Of a stretch of DNA of 64,000 nucleotides, positions 1 through 9,066 are shown in pieces. A program made the position numbers and the translations under genes. The notes below the pieces were generated by a model. That model had not been told where the DNA came from, made no database searches, and saw nothing but the letters and a program-made list of their open reading frames with translations. Numbering within the stretch: the first letter of the stretch is position 1; every line of letters starts with the position of its first letter. The stretch is from Bradyrhizobium sp. BRP22 (GTDB lineage Bacteria > Pseudomonadota > Alphaproteobacteria > Rhizobiales > Xanthobacteraceae): assembly GCF_020194175.1 (NCBI RefSeq), contig NZ_JADYVX010000003.1, positions 248,001-312,000 of the forward strand. The letters run 5' to 3'.

Positions 1-996
1 GATCCCGCCTCGGACTGGCCGCTCTATGCGCAAATCGGCAAACAGATGCTGGAGCAGGATAAGGTTGCGGCGCTGTTCGGTTGCTGGACCTCGGTTTCAC
101 GCAAGTCGGTGCTGCCGGTGGTCGAGCAGGCCAACGGCCTGCTGTTTTATCCGTTGCACTTCGAGGGCGACGAGAATTCCAAGAACGTCGTCTACGTCAA
201 TTCGCCGCCAGCCAGTTCCGTGCTGCCCGCGGTCGACTACCTGATGAGCGAGGACGGTGTCAGCGCCAAGCGCTTCTTCATGCTCGGCTCGGACTACGTC
301 TGGCCGCGAACCATCAATAAGCAACTCAAGGGGTATTGGAAGTCGAAGGGTATCTCGGAGAGCGCGTGGAAGGAGGAGTACGTCCCGCTCGGCTTCTCCA
401 ACTTCCAGACGCTGGTCAATCAGATCCGCGCTTTCGCCGATCAAGGCGGCGGCAAGCCGATCGTGGTGCTGACGGTGGTCGGCTCGTCGATCCCGGACTT
501 TCTGCGCGAGTTTGCCAATCAGGGCATCAAGGCGACCGACGTGCCGGTGCTTGGCCTCGACATGGTGGAAGCCGATCTCGAAGGCCTCAACACCGAGCCG
601 CTGGTTGGCCACCTCAACTGCTGGGCGTATCTGCAGAACGCCAAGGGCGACGCCAACGCCAAGTTCCTCAAGCAGTGGGCGGACTACGTCAAGACGAAGA
701 ACGTGCCGTTCAAGGCCGACGTTGCGATCGACCCAATGGTCTCGGCCTACGACGCCGTGCATCTGTGGGCAATGGCGGCCGCCAAGGCGAATTCGTTCGA
801 CGTGCCGGAGGTGCGAAAGGCGTTCGCAGGGCTCAGCTTCGATTGTCCATCCGGCTACAAGATCCAGATGACCGCCGAGAATAACTACGCGTCGCGCGGC
901 GTGTTCATCGGCTCGGTCAACGAGAAGCAGGGCTTCGACGTGCTATGGCAGTCGAAGGACGCGCCGAAGCCGGTGCCGTTCAGCCCATACAGCTGA
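1..996 (+). CDS. urtA: Urea/short-amide ABC transporter substrate-binding protein UrtA, 5' partial
   Basis: The reading frame is open from base 1, so the N-terminus including the signal peptide lies outside the window; 331 residues remain. The sequence has the UrtA/AmiC-like periplasmic binding fold (Peripla_BP_5 class), with the family's FYPLHFEGDENSKNVVYVN and PAVDYLM segments near residues 45-80. It would bind urea or a short-chain amide in the periplasm and deliver it to the UrtBC permease. It is followed by urtB, C, D and E in the canonical order, and then by a formamidase, which suggests that the ligand could be formamide or acetamide rather than urea. The family call is firm; the ligand is inferred from context. 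Confidence 0.93.
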   Translation, partial: DPASDWPLYAQIGKQMLEQDKVAALFGCWTSVSRKSVLPVVEQANGLLFYPLHFEGDENSKNVVYVNSPPASSVLPAVDYLMSEDGVSAKRFFMLGSDYVWPRTINKQLKGYWKSKGISESAWKEEYVPLGFSNFQTLVNQIRAFADQGGGKPIVVLTVVGSSIPDFLREFANQGIKATDVPVLGLDMVEADLEGLNTEPLVGHLNCWAYLQNAKGDANAKFLKQWADYVKTKNVPFKADVAIDPMVSAYDAVHLWAMAAAKANSFDVPEVRKAFAGLSFDCPSGYKIQMTAENNYASRGVFIGSVNEKQGFDVLWQSKDAPKPVPFSPYS

Positions 997-1054
997 TGAT
1001 GCGGTGGATGAGCGACTGTCGGCAGGGATCAGGCCGGCAGAATCGGCGGACTTG

Positions 1055-2662
1055 ATGCGGCGTTTATTTCTCATTCTGTTGTTCCTGTCTGCGGCCGTCG
1101 GCTCGTCCACGGCCGCCGAGCTGGATCGTGCGGAATTGATCGACCGGTTGTGCGGTGATGCCGCCGCGCTGGGCGAGGCGGGTCGCTCTTTGATGGGTGT
1201 CGCCGCTGAAGGCTCCACAGCCGATCGCGCCTGGGCCGCTCCGATTGCGCGGGCGATGATGGACCGTAAGCTGACATGCGACGGCGCGGGCGCGGTGGCC
1301 ATAACCGCCGACGGCAGCCGGGATGCACTCAGCGGTGCGCCGCGCACCGCTGCCGAGAGTGGTCGCTCGCCCTTGCTCAGCCTCAAGAACCGCAGCGTGT
1401 TCGAGATGGCCGATGCGGCACTGGCGCTGCGCAGCTCGTCCGACCTGGGACGGCGCGCGGCGGCGCTTCGCACGTTGGAGCGGCAGGCCGTAACCCTGCC
1501 GGAGCTCCTGTTCGAGTCAGCGGCCGCGGAGGAAAGCGATCCGGTGCTGAGAGCGCAGATCAGCGCGGTTGCGGAAGCCGCGGCGCTCAATTCCGTTGAC
1601 CCGGCGAAGCGGATCGCAGCATTGCAGCGCATCGCCGCGACCCCGGACCGACGCGCGCTCGCCAAGGTCGGGCCTTTGACCAAGGACCCCGCCTACGCCG
1701 CCGATCCCGCCTTCAAAGGTGCCGTCGACGCGACGGTCAGAAAGATCGAGCGCGGCATCAAGATCGGTGACGTGCTGGCGACGCTGTATAATGGCCTGAG
1801 CTTCGCCAGCATCCTGTTCATGGCGGCGATCGGACTCGCGGTGATCTTCGGCCTGATGGGCGTGATCAACCTAGCGCAAGGCGAGCTGATCATGATCGGT
1901 GCCTACGCCACCTGGCTGGTACAGGAGGCGCTGCAGCGGTTCGCGCCGGCGCTGACCGAATACTACCTGATCATCGCCGCTCCCGTCGCGTTCCTGGTCA
2001 CCGCCACGATCGGCATCGCGCTCGAAGCGGTCCTGCTGCGGCATCTATATCGCCGGCCGTTGATGAGCCTTCTAGCGACCTGGGCGGTCAGCCTGTTCCT
2101 GATCAATATCGTCCGCGTGACGTTCGGCACGCAGAATCTGAACCTTGTCACGCCTTTCTACGTCACCGGTGGCGTGCCGGTGATCGGCGATTTCATCTTC
2201 ACGTGGAACCGGATGTTCGCGATCGCCTTCGCGGCGGTCACGTTGGGGCTGACCTGGAGCCTTATCCGGCTGACGCCGCTCGGCCTCAACATTCGGGCTG
2301 TGACGCAAAACCGCACCATGGCGGGCTGCATCGGCATTCCGGTCCGCCGTGTCGATATGCTGGCGTTCGGGCTGGGCTCGGGGCTTGCCGGGCTTGCGGG
2401 CTTGGCGCTGGCGCCGATCTACAGCGTCAATCCGCAGATGGGGCAGAACTTCATCATCGACAGTTTCATGGTTGTGGTGCTCGGCGGCGTCGGCACCATC
2501 GTCGGTACCGTGGTGGCGGCTCTCGGCATCGGCCAGGTCAACGTGCTGATCGAGCCGCTGTGGGGCGCGGTCGCCGCCAAGGTGATCGTGCTGCTGATGA
2601 TCATCGCCTTTCTGCAATGGCGACCTGAAGGACTGTTCGCCATCAAGGGGCGCCGCAAATGA
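1055..2662 (+). CDS. urtB: Urea ABC transporter permease UrtB
   Basis: Inner-membrane permease of the urea-type branch of the LIV transporter family, 535 aa from this start. It begins with a signal-like stretch (MRRLFLILLFLSAAVGSSTA), followed by an approximately 200-residue periplasmic N-terminal region characteristic of UrtB and absent from LivH. The C-terminal half is a multi-helix permease domain with the LIV-family LAGLAGLALAPIYSVNPQMG stretch. A GTG at 1004 would extend the protein by 17 residues but would place non-hydrophobic residues before the signal, so ATG 1055 is preferred. It overlaps urtC by four bases (ATGA), indicating translational coupling. Confidence 0.93.
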   Translation: MRRLFLILLFLSAAVGSSTAAELDRAELIDRLCGDAAALGEAGRSLMGVAAEGSTADRAWAAPIARAMMDRKLTCDGAGAVAITADGSRDALSGAPRTAAESGRSPLLSLKNRSVFEMADAALALRSSSDLGRRAAALRTLERQAVTLPELLFESAAAEESDPVLRAQISAVAEAAALNSVDPAKRIAALQRIAATPDRRALAKVGPLTKDPAYAADPAFKGAVDATVRKIERGIKIGDVLATLYNGLSFASILFMAAIGLAVIFGLMGVINLAQGELIMIGAYATWLVQEALQRFAPALTEYYLIIAAPVAFLVTATIGIALEAVLLRHLYRRPLMSLLATWAVSLFLINIVRVTFGTQNLNLVTPFYVTGGVPVIGDFIFTWNRMFAIAFAAVTLGLTWSLIRLTPLGLNIRAVTQNRTMAGCIGIPVRRVDMLAFGLGSGLAGLAGLALAPIYSVNPQMGQNFIIDSFMVVVLGGVGTIVGTVVAALGIGQVNVLIEPLWGAVAAKVIVLLMIIAFLQWRPEGLFAIKGRRK

Positions 2663-3750
2663 AGCCGCTGGCATCCGACCACCCGTTTCAGATCCTGCTC
2701 GCCGTCGTGCTGGCGGTCGCCGCGCTGCTCGCCGTATCCATGGTCACGCCGCTCGGCATCTCGGCTTACCTTGCGAATGCCATCGGGCAGCTCGCGGCCT
2801 TCGCCGTGTTGGCGCTCGCGCTCGACCTGATCTGGGGCTATCTCGGCATCCTGTCGCTCGGCCACGGACTGTTCTTCGGCATCGGCGGCTACGTCGTGGC
2901 GATGCATCTGCTGAGGCATTCGAGCGAAGTCACCGGCCGGGTACCGGATTTCATGCAGTTCATGGGCTGGTCCAGCTATCCGTTCTATTGGGCCGGGCTC
3001 GACTTCTTCCCGTACGCCTTGCTGGTTGCGGCGGTGGTGACGGTTCTGATCTCTGGCGTGTTCGGTTACGTGTCGTTTCGCTCGCGGGTCGACGGCGTGT
3101 ACTTCGCGATCATAACCCAGGCGCTGGTCTATGTCGCCATGCTGCTGATGTTCCGCAATGATACCGGCTTCGGAGGCAACAACGGCATGACTGGCTTTTT
3201 GGTGCTGTTCGGCTGGCCGATCGGCGGCAGCGGTGTGGTGATTGCAATGGCGGTGGTCTCCGTGCTGTTGCTTGCAGCGGTCCTGCTTGGCTGCCGGCTG
3301 TTGCTCGGCAGCAATTTCGGCGTGCTGATGATCGCGACGCGGGACGACGAGGTGCGGCTGCGCACACTGGGCTATGAGACGCTACGGCTGAAGCTTGCGG
3401 TGTGGTGCCTGTCGGCGCTGATCGCCGCGCTTGCCGGCATGCTCTACGTGCCACAGGTCGGCATCATCAATCCGCGGCTGTTGTCGCCCGAATTGTCCTT
3501 GGAAATCGCCGTATGGGTCGCGATCGGCGGACGCGGTCATTTAATCGGCGCGGTGATCGGCGCCATGTCGGTCAACGCGCTGAAGTTCTGGCTATCCGCG
3601 GCGGCGCCGGAATTGTGGCCGTTCATCCTGTCCGGCCTGATCGTCCTGGTCGTGCTCGTATTTCCCAACGGGCTGGTGGATCTCGCCAAGTTGAAGCTGA
3701 CGCGGCCAATGGGTATCAAGCGTCTCGCCTCCGAGCCGGAGCTGCGCTGA
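2659..3750 (+). CDS. urtC: Urea ABC transporter permease UrtC
   Basis: Second membrane subunit of the transporter (363 aa), a LivM-type permease with the family stretch YLGILSLGHGLFFGIGGYVV near residues 55-75 and the C-terminal VWVAIGGRGHLIGAVIGA segment. It pairs with UrtB to form the translocation pore. Its ATG overlaps the urtB stop and its own stop (TGA) overlaps the ATG of urtD by one base, so urtBCD are translationally coupled. The long loop between the third and fourth membrane segments (around FMQFMGWSSYPFYWAG) is typical of UrtC rather than LivM. Confidence 0.93.
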   Translation: MKPLASDHPFQILLAVVLAVAALLAVSMVTPLGISAYLANAIGQLAAFAVLALALDLIWGYLGILSLGHGLFFGIGGYVVAMHLLRHSSEVTGRVPDFMQFMGWSSYPFYWAGLDFFPYALLVAAVVTVLISGVFGYVSFRSRVDGVYFAIITQALVYVAMLLMFRNDTGFGGNNGMTGFLVLFGWPIGGSGVVIAMAVVSVLLLAAVLLGCRLLLGSNFGVLMIATRDDEVRLRTLGYETLRLKLAVWCLSALIAALAGMLYVPQVGIINPRLLSPELSLEIAVWVAIGGRGHLIGAVIGAMSVNALKFWLSAAAPELWPFILSGLIVLVVLVFPNGLVDLAKLKLTRPMGIKRLASEPELR

Positions 3751-4475
3751 TGGCGGTAGCGCTGCTGATCGACGCGGTCACGGTGGAGTTCGGCAGCTTC
3801 CGCGCGATCGACGGCCTGTCGCTGGCGATCGATTTCGGCGAAGTCCGCGCCGTGATCGGTCCGAACGGCGCCGGCAAAACCACGATGCTCGACGTCGCCT
3901 CGGGCATCACGCGCGCCAAACAGGGGCGGGTGATATTCGACGATGCGATCGACATCACCCGGTCGAGCGAATCCGATATCGCGCGCGCCGGGGTGCGCCG
4001 CAAATTCCAGAAGCCGAGCATTTTCGAGGGGCTCGACGTACGTCAGCATATCGCGATCGGCGCGCAAGGCGGGCTGCGGCGGACACTGTCGTCTTACGCT
4101 CTCGCGCAGCGCGTCGACGACGTGCTGGCGGAGGTTGGGCTCGCCGATCTTGCGCTTCGCCCGGCGTCCGAACTGGCGCACGGCCAGAAGCAGTGGCTGG
4201 AGATCGGCATGGTGCTGGCCTCCCAACCCAAGGTGCTGATGCTGGACGAGCCGGTCGCGGGCCTCACCGACGAGGAGACCGAGCGCACCGTCGCGCTGGT
4301 CCGCAAGCTTCGACGTCCTGATCGCGCCATCGTGGTGGTCGAACATGACATGGACTTCGTTGAGCAAATCGCGGATCGCGTTACCGCGTTGCACGAGGGG
4401 AGGACGCTGTTCGAAGGCTCGATGCAAGACGCCCGCGCCGATGCGCGAGTCGTCGAGGTTTATCTGGGGCGATGA
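3750..4475 (+). CDS. urtD: Urea ABC transporter ATPase UrtD
   Basis: ATP-binding subunit of the LivG class, 241 aa. Walker A is GPNGAGKTT near residue 35; the signature region reads LAHGQKQWLEIGM instead of the usual LSGGQ, which is normal for UrtD; Walker B is VLMLDEPVAGL. The frame is open further upstream (to 3402), but ATG 3750 is the start because it abuts the urtC stop and gives the correct family N-terminus. Only a four-base overlap separates it from urtE. Confidence 0.93.
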   Translation: MAVALLIDAVTVEFGSFRAIDGLSLAIDFGEVRAVIGPNGAGKTTMLDVASGITRAKQGRVIFDDAIDITRSSESDIARAGVRRKFQKPSIFEGLDVRQHIAIGAQGGLRRTLSSYALAQRVDDVLAEVGLADLALRPASELAHGQKQWLEIGMVLASQPKVLMLDEPVAGLTDEETERTVALVRKLRRPDRAIVVVEHDMDFVEQIADRVTALHEGRTLFEGSMQDARADARVVEVYLGR

Positions 4476-5170
4476 CGATGCGCTTCCGCGTCGAAAGTCT
4501 CGACCAGCACTATGGCAGCGCGCAGGCGCTGCGCCGCGTCGACTTCGAAATCGCCCCGGGCGAATGCCTTGCCGTGCTCGGCCGCAACGGCGCCGGTAAG
4601 ACGACGCTGCTGAAATGCCTGATGGGTGTGCTGCCGGTGACGCGTGGTAGAATCCTTGTCGACGACACCGACATTACCGGCTGGTCGTCGCATCGCCGCT
4701 CCACCGCCGGCCTCGCTTATGTGCCGCAGGGCCGCGAAATCTTTTCGGAGTTGACGGTCGGCGAGAACATTGAGGCCGCGGCGCGCGCACACGGCACGTT
4801 CGGAACGCCGTACATGGACGAGGCGATCGGGCTTTTTCCGGTGCTTAGCCAGATGTGGCGACGGCCCGGGGGCGCGCTGTCCGGCGGCCAGCAGCAACAA
4901 CTCGCGATCGTGCGGGCGCTAGTGACGAAGCCGGGCCTGCTGATCCTCGACGAGCCTACCGAAGGCATCCAACCCAACTTGGTTGCGATGATCCGCGACG
5001 TGCTGGCCACGTTCAAGGGGCGGATGTCGCTGCTGCTGATTGAGCAGTATCTCGATTTTGCCGTCAGCCTCGCCGACTCCTTCGTGGTGCTCTCGCGCGG
5101 CAGCGTCGTCGAGGCCGGCCGCATCGATCGTGCCAGCCGCGAAACACTTGCCCGCCATATCTCGATCTGA
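4472..5170 (+). CDS. urtE: Urea ABC transporter ATPase UrtE
   Basis: Second ATP-binding subunit, LivF class, 232 aa. Walker A is GRNGAGKTT near residues 36-44, the signature is LSGGQQQQLAIVRAL, and Walker B is LLILDEPTEGIQPNL, a TEGIQPN motif characteristic of UrtE. It forms the ATPase heterodimer with UrtD. ATG 4472 overlaps the urtD stop; a second in-frame ATG lies two codons later. It ends 31 bases before the formamidase, so all six genes are probably one transcript. Confidence 0.93.
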   Translation: MTMRFRVESLDQHYGSAQALRRVDFEIAPGECLAVLGRNGAGKTTLLKCLMGVLPVTRGRILVDDTDITGWSSHRRSTAGLAYVPQGREIFSELTVGENIEAAARAHGTFGTPYMDEAIGLFPVLSQMWRRPGGALSGGQQQQLAIVRALVTKPGLLILDEPTEGIQPNLVAMIRDVLATFKGRMSLLLIEQYLDFAVSLADSFVVLSRGSVVEAGRIDRASRETLARHISI

Positions 5171-5201
5171 TCCCTGTTTAACATCCCAACGGAGCCATGC
5201 G

Positions 5202-6140
5202 ATGTCCCGCCGCCACGAAATTCCAGCGACGCCCGAGAACATGGTGTGGGGCTATCTCGACAGTACCACGCCGCCAGTGCTCGAGGTCGCCTCTGGCGAT
5301 ACCGTGACGTTGCATTCGTTTCCGGCTGGGGGCAAGGAAACGCTGCCGGAAGACCGCAGCATCGTGCCAGCGGACTATCTGAACGCGCTCGATACCATGC
5401 TACAAGGGCCGGGCCCGCATTTCATCACCGGCCCGGTGCACGTGAAAGGCGCCAAGCCCGGCGACGTGCTGCAGGTCGACATCCTCAGCGTCAAAGTGCG
5501 CCAGGATTGGGGATTTGTGTCGATCCTGCCATTGCTCGGTACGTTGCCGGACGAGTTCACCGAGTATGAAACCATTCATCCTAAGGTCGATCACGACCGC
5601 AATGTCTGCATCATGCCGTGGGGAACGGAGATCCCGCTCGATCCGTTCTTCGGTATCATCGCCACCGCGCCGCCGCCGGCGTGGGGCCGCTGCGGATCGC
5701 CGGTGCCGCGCGTCTTTGGGGGCAACATGGATAACAAGGAACTGCGCGCCGGCACGACCTTGTATCTGCCGGTGTTCAATGAAGGCGCGTTGTTCTTCGC
5801 CGGCGACGGCCACGGCGTGCAGGGCGATGGAGAAGTCTGCATCACCGCGCTGGAGACCGGCGTTACCGGCACTTTCAGGCTGACGGTTCGCAAAGACATG
5901 GACCTGACCTGGCCGTTCGCCGAAAGCGCCACGCACCTGATGTCGATCGGTCTCGACGAAGATCTCGACGACGCTGCCAAGCAGGCGGTTCGCGAGATGG
6001 TCAAGCACGTCTGCGACCGTACCAACCTGTCGCGCAACCAAGCCTACATGCTATGCTCATTGGTCGGCAATCTGCGCGTCACGCAACTCGTCGACGGCAA
6101 TAAAGGCATTCACATGCTGCTGCCGAAGGCGTATCTCTAA
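5202..6140 (+). CDS. Acetamidase/formamidase family protein
   Basis: Cytoplasmic amidohydrolase of the FmdA/AmdA family (312 aa) that would release ammonia from formamide or a related short amide. Recognisable segments are GPVHVKGAKPGDVLQVDIL near residues 75-95, HPKVDHD, and the Asp/Gly-rich FAGDGHGVQGDGEVC near residue 205, all family signatures. The ATG at 5202 follows a GGAG ribosome-binding site; the frame continues upstream to 5040 but that part overlaps urtE. At about 310 residues it is the shorter subclass, not the approximately 410-residue FmdA. Its position directly after urtABCDE makes uptake followed by hydrolysis the likely job. The exact amide is unknown. Confidence 0.88.
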   Translation: MSRRHEIPATPENMVWGYLDSTTPPVLEVASGDTVTLHSFPAGGKETLPEDRSIVPADYLNALDTMLQGPGPHFITGPVHVKGAKPGDVLQVDILSVKVRQDWGFVSILPLLGTLPDEFTEYETIHPKVDHDRNVCIMPWGTEIPLDPFFGIIATAPPPAWGRCGSPVPRVFGGNMDNKELRAGTTLYLPVFNEGALFFAGDGHGVQGDGEVCITALETGVTGTFRLTVRKDMDLTWPFAESATHLMSIGLDEDLDDAAKQAVREMVKHVCDRTNLSRNQAYMLCSLVGNLRVTQLVDGNKGIHMLLPKAYL

Positions 6141-6455
6141 GAGCCAACGGATAAGCAATCCGGCGAACCGGCCGCTCATGCAATGCAGCCAGAGGTGATA
6201 CATCGCGCTTGTCCTAGATTTGGATATTGTGGCGGGCAAATCGGACGCCTGATCGCCAAAGAACAACCCCAAGGGGTTTGCCCGCCACGCGGCGCCACGA
6301 CTCTTATGCGGAGCCACGAATTGCTGCGATCGCTTTCGCTCACTTGATGGCGGCCTGATTGTGCGATGTTCGCCTTCGCGCTCGACCGGAGGTCGTGCGC
6401 CGTCCGACCTGCCGAGCGATGCCGGTCCTGGCGATTGCACGGCCAACATGCGTCG

Positions 6456-6656
6456 TTAGGGGAGCCTGGGCGAAAGCTCGCCCGCCATCGCCTTCAATTT
6501 GAAGACAAATTCTTCTGCTAATCTTTCTCTGCTCGCGCGTGCACTGCTTGTGCTTGCATTGAGCGCTGCCACGACGAGGCCGGCCCGATTGAAGACCGGA
6601 ACGGAGGCACTCGGGCCCAATTGCGAGCCCACCCTTTTACGCTCTGCGTCTGTATC
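6456..6656 (-). pseudogene. IclR-family regulator, C-terminal relic
   Basis: About 66 codons in one frame end in a stop at 6456 and read like the tail of an IclR effector-binding domain: GPSASVPVFNRAGLVVAALN is a close fit to the conserved 'AVPV..d.aG.vvAAlnvst' motif, followed by an amphipathic helix of the form rerLaeefvfkLkamAgel. No helix-turn-helix or N-terminal half can be found in the same frame upstream; the frame there is low-complexity and overlaps another relic. This is a truncated remnant, not a functional regulator. Confidence 0.55.
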
Positions 6657-6936
6657 CGGCGGATATTGGATGCGCGACGGGATTGGTTGTCGACGAGTGG
6701 GCACGCGTGCTGAGGGCAGATGGTGCACCCAATAAGCTTCTAAGGGCGGAGACGCTGTTTGCGGTGGCGGTGAGACCCTGAGCCACGTCGGCGCAGAGCA
6801 CAAGGCGGTCGACCTTGTCATTGTGGTCGGCCGCGCAAGCGCCCATAATCACGGTCCCCTACGACCAGCCCAACAGATGGAGCTTCGATACGCCGTGTCG
6901 CTGAAGGATGAAATCGATTGGCGCAATGTCGGCATC
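6637..6936 (-). pseudogene. Alpha/beta hydrolase relic with an in-frame stop at the nucleophile elbow
   Basis: Reading the minus strand from about 6936, one frame gives IDFILQRHGVSKLHLLGWS, then TAG (6859-6861), then GTVIMGACAADHNDKVDRLV. This is the core of an alpha/beta hydrolase: strand, nucleophile elbow G-x-S-x-G, then the following helix and strand. The stop replaces the residue after the presumed catalytic serine; a TGG (Trp) to TAG change would explain it, since LGWSWGT is a usual form of this motif. Only the central 90 residues are recognisable. It partly overlaps a zinc-ribbon reading in another frame and the IclR tail. Confidence 0.5.
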
Positions 6937-7054
6937 GCAGCCGGCTGGCGAGATCAGCGATGGCAGTGGAGGCGACGTGCGGCAGGGCGGCGAGATCGAC
7001 GCTGTGCGGCGTCTTGCAGCGGGAGCATTTTATTCCAGCCAGCCGTACCGTCAT
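6818..7054 (-). CDS. Small zinc-ribbon-like protein (possible relic)
   Basis: A 78-codon frame whose first 47 residues show two CxxC pairs, C10-x2-C13 and C42-x2-C45, separated by a DLAALP...IADLASRLRC segment. This is the layout of small rhizobial zinc-ribbon proteins of unknown function. The last 30 residues look random and the DNA there is also used by the alpha/beta hydrolase relic, so the protein may be a fragment fused to out-of-frame sequence. No good ribosome-binding site was seen. It could be a real short gene or part of the relic field; I favour the relic. Confidence 0.35.
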   Translation of the reverse strand: MTVRLAGIKCSRCKTPHSVDLAALPHVASTAIADLASRLRCRHCANRFHPSATRRIEAPSVGLVVGDRDYGRLRGRPQ

Positions 7055-7284
7055 TGACGGCCTGATCGATCGTCCGAGAGGGATCGATCAGGCCTCCACA
7101 TCCGTTCGTTCCAGCTCCGGCAGACAAGGCTGTCCACCTCCCGGATCAGCGCCTCGCCGGCAGAGCGCTTTTCAGCGCCGCGCTCCGCGAGAATCTTGGT
7201 CATCGCTCGGGCCTTCGTGAGCTCCTTCGCCAGCGCTCTCCGGTCGCCGCCGGATAGCGGCGGAGGTTGGTGTTTCGGGGCCAT
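7051..7284 (-). CDS. Hypothetical small charged protein
   Basis: A 77-codon frame from ATG 7284. Residues 12-50 (DRRALAKELTKARAMTKILAE and following) form a plausible charged amphipathic helix, a composition common in small alphaproteobacterial proteins of unknown role. No ribosome-binding site was recognised and there is no recognisable domain. It ends at the edge of the zinc-ribbon-like frame. A weak call, given for completeness. Confidence 0.3.
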   Translation of the reverse strand: MAPKHQPPPLSGGDRRALAKELTKARAMTKILAERGAEKRSAGEALIREVDSLVCRSWNERMWRPDRSLSDDRSGRQ

Positions 7285-7474
7285 TGCACATGATCGGACG
7301 GAGAACAGGTCGTGAGAGGACGAGCTTAGGAACGGTGCTTCTATCATCGGTTCACGCTGACTCAACGACCGCAATTGGCCCCGGGCGGATCAGCCCGGCC
7401 CTGATCTCCCGCCTGGCTAGGCGGTCCCCACCGGGGCGCCTCCTAATGTGGGCTAGACAGTCTTCTCCACATAT

Positions 7475-8422
7475 TCAAGTGAAGGACCGTACTGGTCCAC
7501 GCGTCACCGTCGGCGTCACTGCACTGACCTGGCCAGCAAAAAACGCGGCCAGAGCACCAAGCAGAAGAGCCAGAGCACCGAATAGCGCACCGCGCGACAC
7601 CGTCTTGGCCGTGGTATCCGCCGCTTGCTGAGCTTGTAGTTTGGTCTTAGCAATCAATTCTCTGTACTGCTGTTGGTACTGAGCAACCTGAGTTTTGGCC
7701 TGATCGACAGAAATATTCTGCGCCTTAGCCAGAGCGTCAGCAGCCTTATCCGTCGCAGCGGCCTGTTGTGTGGGGTCTCCTGAGAGCGCCGCACGAACTG
7801 CTGCTGCTGCGGCGTCTCGAAGTGCCGCGGGATCCTGGCCGCCTGAGGCACTGCGAACCTTGCTCTCGATGGCCGCCATCGGATCGCTCATGGTGTTTAA
7901 AGAAGGCGCTGCGGTCTGGACCGCAGTTTGAACGGACCCGCCGACGGCTTTACCGGCTCCGCCAAGTGCTGACGATGCCGTGCTCAGGGCGCCGCCAATC
8001 AGACCCGAGGCTGCCGACGAGAGCAGGTACACGACGATGAGGGTGGAAACTGCCCATGCGATCAAACCGTGATACGCGGTTGTCGTGTGAGATGCCTTTC
8101 CTGAAAGCCGCCCAGCGATGTAGCCTCCAATTGCAGCGGCAACTATTCCGGAGATAACCCACCAGATACCGGCTCCAATGGAAAGTGATCCGGCGCTCGG
8201 AGTATCTCCCGCCGCGACGTCGACGGTCGAGAGCCCTACGCCGATTCCAATCATGTTGAGGATCATCTGCATCACGAGAGCGATCGTGGCGCCAGCGAAG
8301 ACGGCACCCCAGGATATCTCATTCAGCATTATGGTGCGGACCTCGTCGGCGGGAGCGACTGCACTCGCCTGGGGAGGATTTCGGTGGTCGCCTGGACGAC
8401 CCGCTTCCGGGGAATAAGCCAT
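7475..8422 (-). CDS. Conserved membrane protein (often labelled PhnA-like in rhizobia)
   Basis: A 315-residue membrane protein. It has a polar proline-rich N-terminus (1-30), two hydrophobic segments near 38-62 and 82-105 with a glycine-rich GGYIAGRLSGK motif, a third near 118-140, then an Ala/Gln-rich, coiled-coil-like soluble region (about 170-270), and a last hydrophobic segment near 283-300. The YTX-like anchoring suggests an inner-membrane protein with a cytoplasmic or periplasmic helical stalk. An AAGG ribosome-binding site precedes ATG 8422. Homologues in Bradyrhizobium-type genomes carry the name PhnA-like, but I see no feature of phosphonate metabolism and assign no function. Confidence 0.75.
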   Translation of the reverse strand: MAYSPEAGRPGDHRNPPQASAVAPADEVRTIMLNEISWGAVFAGATIALVMQMILNMIGIGVGLSTVDVAAGDTPSAGSLSIGAGIWWVISGIVAAAIGGYIAGRLSGKASHTTTAYHGLIAWAVSTLIVVYLLSSAASGLIGGALSTASSALGGAGKAVGGSVQTAVQTAAPSLNTMSDPMAAIESKVRSASGGQDPAALRDAAAAAVRAALSGDPTQQAAATDKAADALAKAQNISVDQAKTQVAQYQQQYRELIAKTKLQAQQAADTTAKTVSRGALFGALALLLGALAAFFAGQVSAVTPTVTRGPVRSFT

Positions 8423-8686
8423 TTTGAGTGCCTTCTAAAAAGAACTTGGGTCTGTAACCTCCTCTTTCCAACGATGTTCCTATGCTCGCGAGCTCGCTCC
8501 TGCGTCCACCTGACACAGGCAGCTCCGTTTCCATTTCCAATTCCGAACCGCCCACGAGTCGCATTCAGGGAGCGAGTGCCGACCCAAACCCCATCACCTG
8601 GCGCACGCCAACCTAACAGGGCGTTTGGCTCGGCAGAGGTTCGAAGAGAGTTCGATGCCCAAAGCAAATAGTCGATCGTGGCAACT
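8423..8686. other. Non-coding stretch between the membrane protein and the DUF4142 relic
   Basis: It holds the upstream region and presumed promoter of the minus-strand membrane-protein gene. Frames in this interval (for example 8329-8667 on the minus strand) have arginine-rich composition without family resemblance. No gene is supported here. Confidence 0.4.
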
Positions 8687-8896
8687 CTATCGACCCGACA
8701 TCTTCTTCGAACTCAGAGATTTCGCCGCATCAAGGTGCTCCTGCAGCACCGGAAGTTGAGCTTTGGCGTATTACCCGGCCGCATCGGATTGCTTAGCTGC
8801 TTTTTTGTATTCGGCGATGTCCTTTTGATGATCGGCGACCATGTGCCTCGCGAACTCTTGGTCTATCGTCACCTCCCGCACGAATATACGCGGCAC
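8687..8896 (-). pseudogene. DUF4142 protein relic with an in-frame stop
   Basis: On the minus strand one frame reads VREVTIDQEFARHMVADHQK, DIAEYKKAAKQSDAAG, then TAA, then YAKAQLPVLQEHLDAAKSLS to a stop at 8687. This is the second half of a DUF4142 (ferritin-like, four-helix) domain: 'dFaxxMvxDHxkdiaeykkaA...yaxxxLPvLqxHLdaAksl'. The TAA lies where a Gln codon (CAA) is usual. A TGA at 8897-8899 closes the frame upstream, so the N-terminal half is missing as well. The gene is doubly broken. Confidence 0.72.
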
Positions 8897-9066
8897 TCAA
8901 CCGAACAGCCTGGCTCTTAGTTCCTAATGGAGCGTAGAGACCCATCGTCGAGCCAAGCGGCCTAAAATCGGCCGTCCGCCGGCTGGGTCGACTGGATGAA
9001 TGGCAGCGCCCGTCGGCTCATCGGAAGCTACATGGCGTCGTATAGAAGAGACCGCGCGCCGGTTAG

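Noticed and set aside
97..762. Long minus-strand frame (221 codons) opposite urtA
   Set aside because: Antisense of the strongly conserved UrtA frame; composition is His/Arg/Asp-rich as expected for a mirror frame in GC-rich DNA.
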